NCBI RefSeq assembly: GCF_024721155.1
Contig: NZ_JAHVAP010000001.1
Span: forward strand, 1,047,935 to 1,111,934
Reading direction: 5' to 3'
Source of the DNA: Mucilaginibacter phenanthrenivorans
GTDB taxonomy: Bacteria > Bacteroidota > Bacteroidia > Sphingobacteriales > Sphingobacteriaceae
DNA length: 64,000 nt
In this document: positions 36,094-44,438 of the stretch, piece by piece
How positions within the stretch are numbered: the first letter of the stretch is position 1
Layout: each line of letters begins with the position of its first letter
The notes under the pieces: generated by a model
What the model was told of the DNA's origin: nothing
What the model saw: only the letters and a program-made list of their open reading frames with translations
Database searches by the model: none
Position numbers and translations under genes: made by a program

Positions 36094-36279
36094 ATGGAAA
36101 ATTTAAAAAAACTCAGCCGTGCAGAAATGAGAAATATAGCTGGTGGCACTTTTGGCTGCCTACCGCAATGTACAAACTTATGTAATGTTGATAGTGACTG
36201 TACTACTGGTGATAAAACTTGTGCTACAGTAGGGTGTCCTGGAAACCCTGGATGTACAATGAAAATATGCCTCCAATAG
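36094..36279 (+). CDS. double-glycine leader peptide with eight-cysteine core
   Basis: 61 aa. The leader MENLKKLSRAEMRNIAGG (1-18) matches the Bacteroidota natural-product precursor leader pattern (KLSR.E...I.GG), cleaved after GG by C39-type peptidase domains of export ABC transporters. The core (19-61) has cysteines at 22, 26, 30, 36, 43, 48, 54 and 59 (spacing x3, x3, x5, x6, x4, x5, x4), compatible with four disulfides or with modification. The CNVDSDC part followed by K and C recalls WAP-type disulfide cores; this is resemblance only. No peptidase-transporter or modification enzyme is adjacent. A 14-bp inverted repeat follows the gene. Could be a secreted antimicrobial, a signal or a toxin-like peptide; function unknown. 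Confidence 0.85.
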   Translation: MENLKKLSRAEMRNIAGGTFGCLPQCTNLCNVDSDCTTGDKTCATVGCPGNPGCTMKICLQ

Positions 36280-36299
36280 GTCACAAGGCTTCTAAACGT

Positions 36300-36342
36300 A
36301 CAATATCTAACCCGTTTGTTTACGATATGGGTTAGATATTGT
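36300..36342 (+). terminator. 14-bp perfect inverted repeat after the peptide gene
   Basis: ACAATATCTAACCC (36300-36313), 15-nt loop, GGGTTAGATATTGT (36329-36342). No clear U-tract after it, so it may act as an mRNA-stabilising hairpin as well as a terminator. Starts 21 nt after the stop codon. Confidence 0.6.
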
Positions 36343-36493
36343 GCAAAAGGGAATAGTTCATTTGATTATTGTAGTTAATATATTTCAAGAGCTTGCGATA
36401 CCGGCACGCTATAAGTCAATAGAACCACATAATTGATGTGTTTTAATTTGCATTTTAATTTTAAGAGGTAGTATTGTGAAAACAATTCTCTAA

Positions 36494-37033
36494 ATGCTCC
36501 CATCACCAAAAAAAAGAATCTTTGCTATTTCCGGCAGTCTTCGCCCCGGCTCGTCAAACCATAATATTCTGCGTTATTTAGGAGCGACTGTGTCGGCTGA
36601 TGTCGATTATTTCGTATACGATAGCCTGGCCCAGATCCCGCCGTTTGATCCTGGAAATGATAATGAAAACCCGCCACAGGCTGTTTCTGAACTTCGCAGC
36701 TTGATTTCAAATGCTGACGCCATTATCATATGTACGCCGGAATATGCCTTTGGCGTACCGGGCCAGCTTAAAAACGCTTTGGACTGGACGGTTTCGAGCG
36801 GATCGTTTTCGGGTAAGTCAACAGCCCTGATTACCGCTTCAACCGGTGGTGAGAACGGGCATGCAGCTTTAATTAAAATATTAGGCGCAATTGATGCTGA
36901 TTTACAGAAAGATGCTACTTTGTTGATCCCTTTTATCAGGTCGAAAATGGATGATAAAGGGAATATTTCGGATGAGGAAACGGCAGAAAAAATAAAACAT
37001 ATTTTTGAAGGCCTTTTAAAGAGCCTGGCTTAA
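36494..37033 (+). CDS. NADPH-dependent FMN reductase family protein
   Basis: 179 aa flavodoxin-fold protein. The phosphate-binding start ISGSLRPGSSNHNIL (about 12-26) binds FMN phosphate. The family signature TPEYAFGVPGQLKNALDW (about 81-98) contacts the flavin, and TASTGGENG (about 114-122) forms the third loop. These are hallmarks of the ChrR/YieF/ArsH-like NAD(P)H:FMN or quinone reductase group in the cytosol. The substrate cannot be told from sequence; quinone or xenobiotic reduction is typical. The stop directly abuts the stop of the convergent lipoprotein gene (zero spacing), so the two transcripts overlap at their ends. Confidence 0.88.
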   Translation: MLPSPKKRIFAISGSLRPGSSNHNILRYLGATVSADVDYFVYDSLAQIPPFDPGNDNENPPQAVSELRSLISNADAIIICTPEYAFGVPGQLKNALDWTVSSGSFSGKSTALITASTGGENGHAALIKILGAIDADLQKDATLLIPFIRSKMDDKGNISDEETAEKIKHIFEGLLKSLA

Positions 37034-37732
37034 TCATTTAGAAAGCCTTGACTTTATTTTTTCCATTTGTTTAGTTGAAATAGTTCCGTCTTTGTTGATG
37101 ATGCTTTTAAAAACGTTTGAATCCACAACGATGCTCCTTTCTGTTGAATCTTTATAACGAATCTCGGTTATTCTATAAGATGTTATCACATTTTTGTTTA
37201 GAATAGAATAGCTTTTTAAATTGTAAATGAGATTTAAATTATCTCGGTGCTCAGGAAGGATATTTTCTTCATCCAGGTTAAGTTCACTTACTGGTTTGTA
37301 ATTTTCGTCCAACAGTATCAAACTTAAAGATTCGTAGTCATTTCCTTCGACTTGGAGTATTATCGGTTGAAAATTACCTATCTTATTTTGTTTTGAAACA
37401 AACCACGCGTACATTATGTCTTTTGCATATTTGACCCCATAATCTTTCGGTAAAAATGGAGCTAAAAAATAACCTCTTTGATTTGCGGAAAGTGGTTTAT
37501 ATCTCTGTTTTTGCGACGAATCTGCATACATAACGCTGTCAATACCTCCACCTTTTGCTGTTGCCCTCAAAAAAGAGACTTGATTTGTATTGGCTATGTT
37601 TTTATAATTGAAATTTTCGTCAGACAAAAAGGAGGTATCCACCACAATTTTGTCGCTTTCCTTAATTTGATGTTTGTTTGAGCAACCAAAAGCCAGTAAT
37701 AAAATAAAAATGCTGAATGCAGTAGTTTTCAT
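37034..37732 (-). CDS. hypothetical lipoprotein, 232 aa
   Basis: No family recognised. N-terminus MKTTAFSIFILLLAFGC is a lipoprotein signal with the lipidated Cys at 17, so export and membrane anchoring are expected. The rest is mixed alpha/beta, moderately charged, with no repeats or obvious catalytic motif. The last part (VVDSNVFKSIINKDG) is amphipathic. Codon use appears more AT-rich than in flanking genes, which might point to later acquisition; this is an impression, not a calculation. Single gene, convergent with the FMN reductase and divergent from htpG. Confidence 0.7.
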   Translation of the reverse strand: MKTTAFSIFILLLAFGCSNKHQIKESDKIVVDTSFLSDENFNYKNIANTNQVSFLRATAKGGGIDSVMYADSSQKQRYKPLSANQRGYFLAPFLPKDYGVKYAKDIMYAWFVSKQNKIGNFQPIILQVEGNDYESLSLILLDENYKPVSELNLDEENILPEHRDNLNLIYNLKSYSILNKNVITSYRITEIRYKDSTERSIVVDSNVFKSIINKDGTISTKQMEKIKSRLSK

Positions 37733-37893
37733 TTGTCGGAACTTAAAGGCGAACTAAATGTAAGATTAAAATTATTAAAGCAATAAACTATATATGTTAC
37801 CCCTCTGCCAATTTGTCAACTAAACAACGTTTGGAACAGGCATTGATGTGCAAGGTTATCACTAAAACATTAATTTTCTAAACAGATAATATT

Positions 37894-39777
37894 ATGCAAG
37901 AAAAAGGCACGATTTCGATCCATACCGAAAACATTTTCCCGATCATCAAGAAGTTTTTATACTCCGATACCGAGATATTTTTAAGGGAACTGGTATCCAA
38001 TGCCATTGATGCTACCCAAAAAATAAAGCGCCTGGCTTCATTAGGTCAGTATAACGGGGAACTTGGCGACCTGCGCGTTGAAGTTGCCTTCGACGAAAAA
38101 GCAAAAACCATCACCATATCTGATAATGGCCTGGGGATGACCGCCGAAGAAATAAAAAAATACATTAACCAGATCGCATTCTCCGGCGCCACCGAGTTTA
38201 TGGAGAAGTTTAAAGAAGCTAAAGATGCCAACGAAATAATCGGACGTTTTGGCTTAGGTTTTTATTCTGCGTTCATGGTTGCTGATAAAGTTGAAATTGA
38301 ATCTTTATCTTACCAGGATGGTGCAGAACCGGCTCATTGGACCTGCGACGGCAGCACCGAGTTTGAATTGAGCGAAGGCAGCCTTGCTGAAAGAGGTACT
38401 GAAATAACCCTGCATATCAATAAGGAATCTGAAGAGTTTTTAAGCAAACACCGTATACAACAGATCCTTGATAAATATTGTAAATTTTTACCTGTTCCCA
38501 TTAAGTTTGGTACAAACACACAGGAAGAGGAAGACGGTGTTGATGAAGAAGGAAAAACAAAATACAAATCGGTTGAAACTGATAACATCATCAACGATAC
38601 CAACCCGATCTGGACAAAAGCGCCATCTGAATTAAAGGATGAGGATTATCTCGACTTTTACAAGCAGCTTTATCCGTTCTCGGAAGATCCGTTGTTCTGG
38701 ATCCACTTGAATGTAGATTATCCTTTCAACTTAACCGGCGTACTTTATTTCCCTAAGCTTAAGAACGATTTCGAGATCCAGAAAAATAAGATCAAATTAT
38801 TCTCGCGCCAGGTATTTATCACCGACGAGGTAAAGGATATCGTTCCTGAGTTTTTAATGCTGCTGCACGGTGTTATCGATTCACCGGATATTCCGTTGAA
38901 TGTTTCCCGCAGCTTTTTGCAGGCGGATGGAAACGTTAAAAAGATCAACAGCTATATCACCAAAAAGGTAGCTGATAAATTGTCAGAGCTATTTAAAGCG
39001 GATCGTAAAGCTTATGAAGAAAAATGGACCGACATCGGCCTGTTTGTAAAGTACGGGATGGTGAGCGAAGACAAGTTTTATGATAAAGGAAAAGACTTCG
39101 TTTTATTAACTAACACTAAAAAGGAAAACTTTACCTTATCTGAATACAAGGACAAAGTTGAACCGGAGCAAACAGACAAGGATGGCCAGCTTACTTACAT
39201 ATATACCAATGATCCTGATAAACAGGATGCGTTCATCCAGTCGGCTAACAAAAAAGGTTACGACATTTTATTAATGAACTCCCCTATCGATAATCACTTT
39301 ATTGGTCATTTGGAGCAAAAACTGGAGAAAACATCATTTAAACGCGTTGATGCAGATGTTGCCGATAAACTGATCAAGAAGGAAGACGCACCTGAAACCG
39401 TGCTGACCGAAGAACAGATAACCAAAGTGAAGGGCATCTTTGATAAGGCTATTAACAAGCCAGCTTATAAAGTTGAACTGGAAAGCCTGAACCCTGATGA
39501 ATTGCCGGTAACGGTAACCATGGATGAGTTTATGCGCCGCATGAAGGAAATGGCAGCTATGGGTGGCGGTATGGGTTTTTATGGCAGCATGCCCGATAAC
39601 TACAAGGTAATTGTAAACGGCAACCATAAACTGATCAGCCGGATCCTGCAGGAAGAAAATGAAGAAGTACAATCAGCGCTTTCAAAACAAGCTTTTGATT
39701 TGGCCTTGTTATCCCAGGGTTTATTAACAGGTGCTGAACTTACAGAATTTGTGAACCGCAGCGTTAACCTGATATAA
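37894..39777 (+). CDS. htpG: chaperone HtpG (bacterial Hsp90)
   Basis: 627 aa, normal length for bacterial Hsp90. The N-terminal GHKL ATPase domain shows FLRELVSNAIDAT (about 29-41), the ADP-contact DNGLGMT (about 76-82) and the lid GRFGLGFYSAFMVAD (about 113-127). The middle domain contains ELKDEDYLDFYK and LFSRQVFITDE with the catalytic-loop arginine (about 320-350, NVSRSFLQAD). The C-terminal dimerisation part has the Met-rich RRMKEMAAMGGGMGF. ATP-dependent protein folding and remodelling in the cytosol. Monocistronic, with its own terminator 18 nt after the stop codon. Confidence 0.97.
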   Translation: MQEKGTISIHTENIFPIIKKFLYSDTEIFLRELVSNAIDATQKIKRLASLGQYNGELGDLRVEVAFDEKAKTITISDNGLGMTAEEIKKYINQIAFSGATEFMEKFKEAKDANEIIGRFGLGFYSAFMVADKVEIESLSYQDGAEPAHWTCDGSTEFELSEGSLAERGTEITLHINKESEEFLSKHRIQQILDKYCKFLPVPIKFGTNTQEEEDGVDEEGKTKYKSVETDNIINDTNPIWTKAPSELKDEDYLDFYKQLYPFSEDPLFWIHLNVDYPFNLTGVLYFPKLKNDFEIQKNKIKLFSRQVFITDEVKDIVPEFLMLLHGVIDSPDIPLNVSRSFLQADGNVKKINSYITKKVADKLSELFKADRKAYEEKWTDIGLFVKYGMVSEDKFYDKGKDFVLLTNTKKENFTLSEYKDKVEPEQTDKDGQLTYIYTNDPDKQDAFIQSANKKGYDILLMNSPIDNHFIGHLEQKLEKTSFKRVDADVADKLIKKEDAPETVLTEEQITKVKGIFDKAINKPAYKVELESLNPDELPVTVTMDEFMRRMKEMAAMGGGMGFYGSMPDNYKVIVNGNHKLISRILQEENEEVQSALSKQAFDLALLSQGLLTGAELTEFVNRSVNLI

Positions 39778-39795
39778 AACAACAATTTAATGAAT

Positions 39796-39826
39796 AAGAA
39801 AGCCGCTTTAAATGAGCGGCTTTCTT
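39796..39826 (+). terminator. rho-independent terminator of htpG
   Basis: AAGAAAGCCGCT (39796-39807), 7-nt loop, AGCGGCTTTCTT (39815-39826): 12 bp without mismatch, ending in a U-rich stretch. Confidence 0.85.
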
Positions 39827-39895
39827 GTTCTCAATAAAATTTTATGTCGTATATTAGATTAACTTATTAATCGTTAAACCTTAAATTACTAATCT

Positions 39896-40417
39896 ATGAA
39901 GACATTAATTAAGCCAACTCTTGTATTGGTTTTTATTGCCATGTTCGCAACTGTTGCAAACGCGCAAAAAACAGCAAAAGATAAAAAGGCTGCACGGGTA
40001 GCCACTATAACAAAAATAGTAACTGATAAGAACTATGTTTTTGAGGCAAACTACGTCATCCCGCAAAGAGGGAACTCAAGGTCGCTAAGTTATGGCTATG
40101 ACCTGGTTGTTTCAAAGGATACCATAGTAGCATATTTGCCATACTTTGGAAGAGTTACCTTAGCACCGTCAGACCCAAGTGATGGAGGCGTGAAATTTAC
40201 TTCAACAAATTTCAGCTATGTAGAGAAGCCTGGTAAAAAAGGCGGCTTTGACATAACGATAACTCCTAAGGAGAACAATATGCAGGGATCGAAGGATGTC
40301 CGTTATTTACGATTAAATATTTCCGAAAACGGCTATGCGTCTCTCCAGGTATTCAGTAACAATCGTGACCCAATCTCTTTTAACGGGACTATAGAGGAAC
40401 GTAAACACCATAAATAG
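39896..40417 (+). CDS. DUF4251 family secreted protein
   Basis: 173 aa with a signal peptide (about 1-23, ending ANAQ). The body has the DUF4251 pattern: an early FEANYVIPQRG, then LSYGYDLVVSKDTIVAYLPYFGR, a Gly-rich middle strand and the late RYLRLNISENGYASLQV. All-beta, probably periplasmic or outer-membrane-associated; no biochemical role is known for this Bacteroidota-specific family. It has its own hairpin terminator shared with the convergent OsmC-like gene, and lies downstream of the htpG terminator, so it is an independent unit. Confidence 0.82.
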   Translation: MKTLIKPTLVLVFIAMFATVANAQKTAKDKKAARVATITKIVTDKNYVFEANYVIPQRGNSRSLSYGYDLVVSKDTIVAYLPYFGRVTLAPSDPSDGGVKFTSTNFSYVEKPGKKGGFDITITPKENNMQGSKDVRYLRLNISENGYASLQVFSNNRDPISFNGTIEERKHHK

Positions 40418-40430
40418 ACCGTATTTAAAG

Positions 40431-40467
40431 TTAAAAGTCCTGCTGGTTGAACCGGCAGGACTTTTAA
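40431..40467. terminator. bidirectional terminator between convergent genes
   Basis: TTAAAAGTCCTGC (40431-40443) pairs perfectly with GCAGGACTTTTAA (40455-40467); the loop itself contains GGTT-G-AACC. A-run on one side and T-run on the other serve both strands. Confidence 0.88.
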
Positions 40468-40491
40468 AAATTACTTTTTCTTAAATCGCTA

Positions 40492-40917
40492 TCACGCTGA
40501 GTGAACAAACACGCGCCATTTTATATCGGCGCCCGCCTTATCCAGCGTAGCTGCAACAGAACAATATTTATTAATAGACAACTCTACAGCTTTAACAGCC
40601 TTATCTTCGTCAATGTGTCCATAAAGGTGAAATTCGATATTTATATCTTTCCATAGAGATGGCTCTTTCCCAGCTTCACGTTCGCCGTTAACAACCATTT
40701 TATAATCCTTAATTTCCTGGCGTTGCTTTTTCAATATGGTGATCACATCAATTGCCGAGCAGCCTGCAAGGCCCATCAACAACATTTGCATTGGACGTAC
40801 ACCGAAATCCCAGCCGCCACTTTCAGGGCTGCTGTCCATTCTTACAACGTGACCGTTTTCATCTTTGGCCTCGAAGCCAAAATCGCCTTTTACCCGCGAT
40901 AACTCTATTTTAGGCAT
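40492..40917 (-). CDS. OsmC/Ohr family protein
   Basis: 141 aa. Conserved cysteines Cys53 (GLAGCSAIDV) and Cys119 (NKYCSVAATL) lie in the typical OsmC spacing and form the peroxidatic thiol pair; the central helix MLLMGLAGCSAIDVITIL is the family hallmark. Reduces organic hydroperoxides in related proteins, although this YhfA-like branch (short, with GGWDFGVRPMQML before the first Cys) is poorly characterised. Single gene, read toward the bidirectional terminator at 40431-40467. Confidence 0.88.
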   Translation of the reverse strand: MPKIELSRVKGDFGFEAKDENGHVVRMDSSPESGGWDFGVRPMQMLLMGLAGCSAIDVITILKKQRQEIKDYKMVVNGEREAGKEPSLWKDINIEFHLYGHIDEDKAVKAVELSINKYCSVAATLDKAGADIKWRVFVHSA

Positions 40918-41312
40918 ATATTTATTATTTGTAATAACAAAGCTAAGGTAATACTTTACCTGATTGAAAGTTTAACGCGGATGTAATATTCCCTATATAA
41001 ATATGAAACTTATCCTATTTATTCGCCTGAAGTCATCCGTTTACGGGGCCTCGGCCTGAAAAGCCGACCATTAAATGAAAACTCCTAATCAACTGGTTTC
41101 ATGTCATTTATGAATTGATATTGAGTAAATAGTTATACCAAAATGTTAACCCTGTTTTTCAAGAAATATATTCAAGTAATTGACTAACAGGTATTTACAA
41201 CAAGGTTAACATGAAACTATGTTAACCCTGTTAACCCATATTCCTGAAATAGCTATACAGATTTGTGAGTAAATCCTGTTCTAACTATACAACATTTGTG
41301 GTTGACATAACA
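40918..41312. other. 395-nt non-coding region with hairpin and 14-nt repeat
   Basis: ATGTTAACCCTGTT occurs at 41143-41156 and 41219-41232. GGTTAACAT (41204-41212), 6-nt loop, ATGTTAACC (41219-41227) forms a perfect stem that overlaps the second repeat. TCGGC-CTGAAAA-GCCGA, a smaller hairpin, lies near 41050-41070. No open frame with coding character was seen on either strand. Confidence 0.5.
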
Positions 41313-41750
41313 CTAGCCCCTATCCTTAACAGGGATCACCAATTTCAAACCCGACCATGTTTTGTCTACCGCACATACCTTAATATCCACCAGGCCTATT
41401 TGCAAGGCATAGTTCCGGATGATATCTTCAGAGATATCGGTAACAACTTTTGATGCCTTCTTTGGCCATGATACCCAGATTATACCGTTTGATTTGATCC
41501 GCTCCTTTAAGTCGGGAAGTTTGCTCAAATACTCATCTTTTTGACCGGTAAAGAAATGGATCAGATCCTTTTTCAAAACTGAATTATCATTGATATGAAG
41601 ATCGTCTGGCAAATCTGTAAACAGGTTGAAATAATAGTCGGGTGCATTAACGAGCATTATATTATCTCCTTGTTTTATACCCAGCTTTTTTGCCAGCGGC
41701 GTACCGGAATATCCCGCAGTCGGTATCGTTATCTTGTCCCCCATTCCCAT
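41313..41750 (-). CDS. DUF3052-like protein
   Basis: 145 aa. Starts MGMGDKI; the second Met (two codons on) is an equally good start. The N-terminal TIPTAGYSGTPLAKKLGIK and the NAPDYYFNLFTDLPDD segment fit the DUF3052 family, small cytosolic proteins with a late IWVSWPKKASKV motif. No signal, membrane segment or catalytic triad visible. Function unknown. Downstream of two DinB-like genes on the same strand; the 43-nt gap allows one transcript. Confidence 0.72.
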   Translation of the reverse strand: MGMGDKITIPTAGYSGTPLAKKLGIKQGDNIMLVNAPDYYFNLFTDLPDDLHINDNSVLKKDLIHFFTGQKDEYLSKLPDLKERIKSNGIIWVSWPKKASKVVTDISEDIIRNYALQIGLVDIKVCAVDKTWSGLKLVIPVKDRG

Positions 41751-41793
41751 ATTCCAAATTGTATTTTTTTATCTACCGGATGTCCGGATTGTT

Positions 41794-42183
41794 TTAATGA
41801 AAGCATAATCTGTCCCGATGATGTGATTCATGGGATACGAGATATCCTAAAAATCCTGTGGCGTTCGGTTTAAACCCTTTTACTTTACCATCAGTGTACG
41901 TTTTTTCAAATAGTTGCGCTATTGCATCTCCACTCGCATTCAACCCGGTCGCCAGTCCATCCTTATTTATATTTTCTTTTTCTATCTTAACCAGGCTCTC
42001 CAGTAGCAACGGATCAGCAGCCTTTAACCACATCAAACGAACATTATGCATATGAGCAAACTGCTCACCGACTGTACGGCCTTTTGAGGCGGAGATGTCA
42101 TTTAAATTAGCCTCATCAATATGCTCCAGCAAATACAAATTAATTCGGTTATGAATTTGCCAGGCTTCGGTTAGCGGGTTCAT
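41794..42183 (-). CDS. DinB-like four-helix-bundle protein, 129 aa
   Basis: Short alpha-helical protein with HNRINLYLLEHI at the start, FAHMHNVRLMWLK (His-rich second helix) and LVSHESHHRDRLC near the end. These His positions match the metal-binding triad of the DinB/YfiT superfamily. Here the C-terminal ESHHRDRL carries two neighbouring histidines. Thiol-transfer or metal-dependent roles are known for relatives, but this branch is uncharacterised. Only three bases separate it from the next DinB-like gene upstream, so they are almost certainly one operon. Confidence 0.8.
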   Translation of the reverse strand: MNPLTEAWQIHNRINLYLLEHIDEANLNDISASKGRTVGEQFAHMHNVRLMWLKAADPLLLESLVKIEKENINKDGLATGLNASGDAIAQLFEKTYTDGKVKGFKPNATGFLGYLVSHESHHRDRLCFH

Positions 42184-42186
42184 ATT

Positions 42187-42630
42187 TTATTTCAAATTAA
42201 TTACTTGTTTTAAATGATGCCTCATGTGCTCCACATAATCTGCCGCCAGCCAATCAATTGCATGCAGGCTTTGGGTTGTTTTACTGTTATCACATTTTGC
42301 CTGCAATCTTTCCGGCGGATAATTTGCCAGCACCCGTGAAATTTGCAGGTTCAGTAATTTCCATAAACCCAGCAATTCATTAATGTCCGCTTGCTGATAG
42401 TGTTGTGCCTCCACCCATTCCACCTGTTCATAAGTCAGCTTAAAGTTTTCCTCGTAAGTACAGCGTACAAAGCGTTGCAGGTTAATTTGCGCACTGTCAA
42501 TCAAATGCCCGATTATCTGCTTTTTCGACCATTTATCCGGGCCAGGCTTTACTACCCAATCTATGCTGTTGATATCAGCATTTAAAAGTTCGTCAATTGT
42601 ATCCTTAAGCCTGGTTATTGTGTCGATCAT
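42187..42630 (-). CDS. DinB-like four-helix-bundle protein, 147 aa
   Basis: DinB_2-type protein: DKWSKKQIIGHLIDSAQIN (about 30-48) holds the first metal-type His, SLHAIDWLAADYVEHMRHHLKQV (about 120-142) the C-terminal His pair. The WSKKQIIGHL signature is typical of YfiT/bacillithiol-transferase-like members, but Bacteroidota proteins of this group have no proven thiol substrate. First gene of the minus-strand trio with the 129-aa DinB-like and DUF3052 genes; divergent from the nucleoside-recognition gene at 42730. Confidence 0.83.
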   Translation of the reverse strand: MIDTITRLKDTIDELLNADINSIDWVVKPGPDKWSKKQIIGHLIDSAQINLQRFVRCTYEENFKLTYEQVEWVEAQHYQQADINELLGLWKLLNLQISRVLANYPPERLQAKCDNSKTTQSLHAIDWLAADYVEHMRHHLKQVINLK

Positions 42631-42729
42631 TATTAGTTGAGGTATAAATTCGGAGAATAAAAATCAATTAAAGATGGTTATTCGTATTTAATTATCAAAA
42701 AACTTTATCTTCAAAGCTTTAATAATTCT

Positions 42730-43968
42730 ATGGCTCTTAACTATATCTGGGTAGCTTTTTTCCTGATAGCATTTGTAATTGCGCTTATCAGGCTGATATT
42801 TTTTGGCGATACCGAGATCTTCTCGCATTTAGTTAACGCGATCTTTACATCCTCCAAATCTTCAGTAATGGATATTGCCTTGCCCTTAGCGGGTAATATG
42901 GCGTTTTGGCTGGGTATTATGAATATTGGAGAAAAAGCCGGCGCTATAAATTTTCTTTCGCGTATTGTAGGCCCTTTTTTTAGCCGTCTTTTTCCTGAAG
43001 TACCTAAAAATCACCCAGCTACGGGGCAGGTATTAATGAGTTTTTCGGCAAATTTATTAGGACTTGATAATGCCGCAACCCCCCTCGGCCTTAAGGCAAT
43101 TAACAGTTTACAGGATTTAAACCCGGATAAGGAAACTGCCTCTAATGCGCAGATCATGTACTTGGTACTGCTTACTTCAGGTCTGCAGCTCTTGCCCGTT
43201 ACTATAATTGCTCAACGCGCCATTTTAAATGCAAAGGACCCAACTGATATATTTATCCCCTGCATTATCGCAACGTTTGTATCGGCAATATCCGGCATGT
43301 TGCTGGTTGCCATTAAACAAAAAATAAACCTCTTCGACAGGGTTATTATAGCCTGGCTGGGCGGAATTACCTGCTTTATCGTGTTATTGGTTTGGTACTT
43401 TACCGTATTTTTAACGAAGGGACAAATTGGATTAGTGTCGAAAGTGGCCAGTAATTTGATGCTATTTTCCATCCCGGTAATATTTATTACAGGCGCCTTG
43501 TATAAAAAAGTAAATGTATTTGAAGGGTTTATTGATGGGGCCAAAAGCGGATTTGAAACGTCGGTTAAGATCATCCCATACCTTGTCGCCATGCTTGTTG
43601 GCATAGCAGTTTTTAGAGCTTGTGGCGCTTTGGATTACATGAATGACGGATTACGCTGGGTGGTTACACAGCTTGGTTTTGATACACGTTTTGTAGACGC
43701 CATGCCGGTAGCGTATATGAAACCATTGAGTGGCTCGGGGTCAAAGGGGATGATGATAAATATCATGACGACCTATAAACCCGACAGCTTTGCCGGCCGG
43801 CTTGGTTGTATCTTCAATGGCTCAGCTGATACCACCTTTTACATAGTGGCGCTGTATTTCGGTTCTATCGGCATAAAAAAATCCCGGTACGCTATCCCAG
43901 CTGGTCTCTTCGCTGATCTCGCAGGTATCATTGCAGCCATTTTCGTAGCATATTTATTCTTTGGTTAA
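42730..43968 (+). CDS. SpmA-SpmB fusion (nucleoside recognition domain membrane protein)
   Basis: 412 aa with about ten hydrophobic segments. The first half contains the SpmA-like MSFSANLLGLDNAATPLGLKA (NLLGLDNAATP about 108-118), the second half the SpmB-like FETSVKIIPYLVAMLVG and MPVAYMKPLSGSGSKGMM (SGSGSKG about 336-342), followed by FNGSADTTFYI. Both Gate domains are thus fused in one chain. In Bacillus the two separate proteins affect spore maturation; in non-sporulating bacteria such fusions are presumed transporters or exchangers, with unknown substrate. Encoded alone, divergent from the DinB pair. Confidence 0.88.
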   Translation: MALNYIWVAFFLIAFVIALIRLIFFGDTEIFSHLVNAIFTSSKSSVMDIALPLAGNMAFWLGIMNIGEKAGAINFLSRIVGPFFSRLFPEVPKNHPATGQVLMSFSANLLGLDNAATPLGLKAINSLQDLNPDKETASNAQIMYLVLLTSGLQLLPVTIIAQRAILNAKDPTDIFIPCIIATFVSAISGMLLVAIKQKINLFDRVIIAWLGGITCFIVLLVWYFTVFLTKGQIGLVSKVASNLMLFSIPVIFITGALYKKVNVFEGFIDGAKSGFETSVKIIPYLVAMLVGIAVFRACGALDYMNDGLRWVVTQLGFDTRFVDAMPVAYMKPLSGSGSKGMMINIMTTYKPDSFAGRLGCIFNGSADTTFYIVALYFGSIGIKKSRYAIPAGLFADLAGIIAAIFVAYLFFG

Positions 43969-44082
43969 CCTGTTTTAAACCAATACTTTATAATGAAGAA
44001 TTTTGCCGCAACTATTTGAGCGGAATTTGGTTTTCGTATTCCTCTTTTATTAGATTTAAATTCCAATCTTAACTGAGTGAGT

Positions 44083-44202
44083 ATGCGGAAGGATTATGAT
44101 GCCGACAGGGAGGCCAAGATAAAAACCACAAAACAGGGAATAGTAGTATTGTGGATTGTGATCATCCTTATCATCTCGATCATATTTCGATGTGCACGAT
44201 AA
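44083..44202 (+). CDS. 39-aa single-span membrane miniprotein
   Basis: Begins MRKDYDADREAKIKTTKQ (charged cytosolic head, residues 1-18), then GIVVLWIVIILIISIIF (19-35) as one membrane helix, ending RCAR. Too short for standard gene finders. The charged head and clean hydrophobic block, with an ATG and a strong terminator 42 nt after the stop, support a real gene. The preceding GAGTGAGT is a poor ribosome-binding site, as usual in this phylum. Function unknown; N-in/C-out topology is inferred. Confidence 0.55.
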   Translation: MRKDYDADREAKIKTTKQGIVVLWIVIILIISIIFRCAR

Positions 44203-44243
44203 GGTAAATACGCGATCATGAGTCAAGGTCCTCATTTAAAAAA

Positions 44244-44274
44244 AAGCAGGCCCGGAATATTCCCGGGCCTGCTT
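44244..44274 (+). terminator. strong GC-rich terminator
   Basis: AAGCAGGCCCGG (44244-44255), 7-nt loop, CCGGGCCTGCTT (44263-44274), 12 bp perfect. Preceded by an A-run, so it may also work for the minus strand. The following 160 nt to the TetR gene holds only short AT-rich dyads (ATTTGAC at about 44335 and GTCAAAT at about 44354). Confidence 0.85.
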
Positions 44275-44438
44275 CAATCACTCTAAAACAATCACCTCTA
44301 TTAGAAGTATCTGATAATTTTATCAGTCAATATTTGACCAAATCAATTATTTAGTCAAATATATCAATAATGTTTTCGTCTTAAATGTCCGTTCATTTCT
44401 TTTGACTGGCGGGTGACAGTATGGGGCTTAATATTAGA

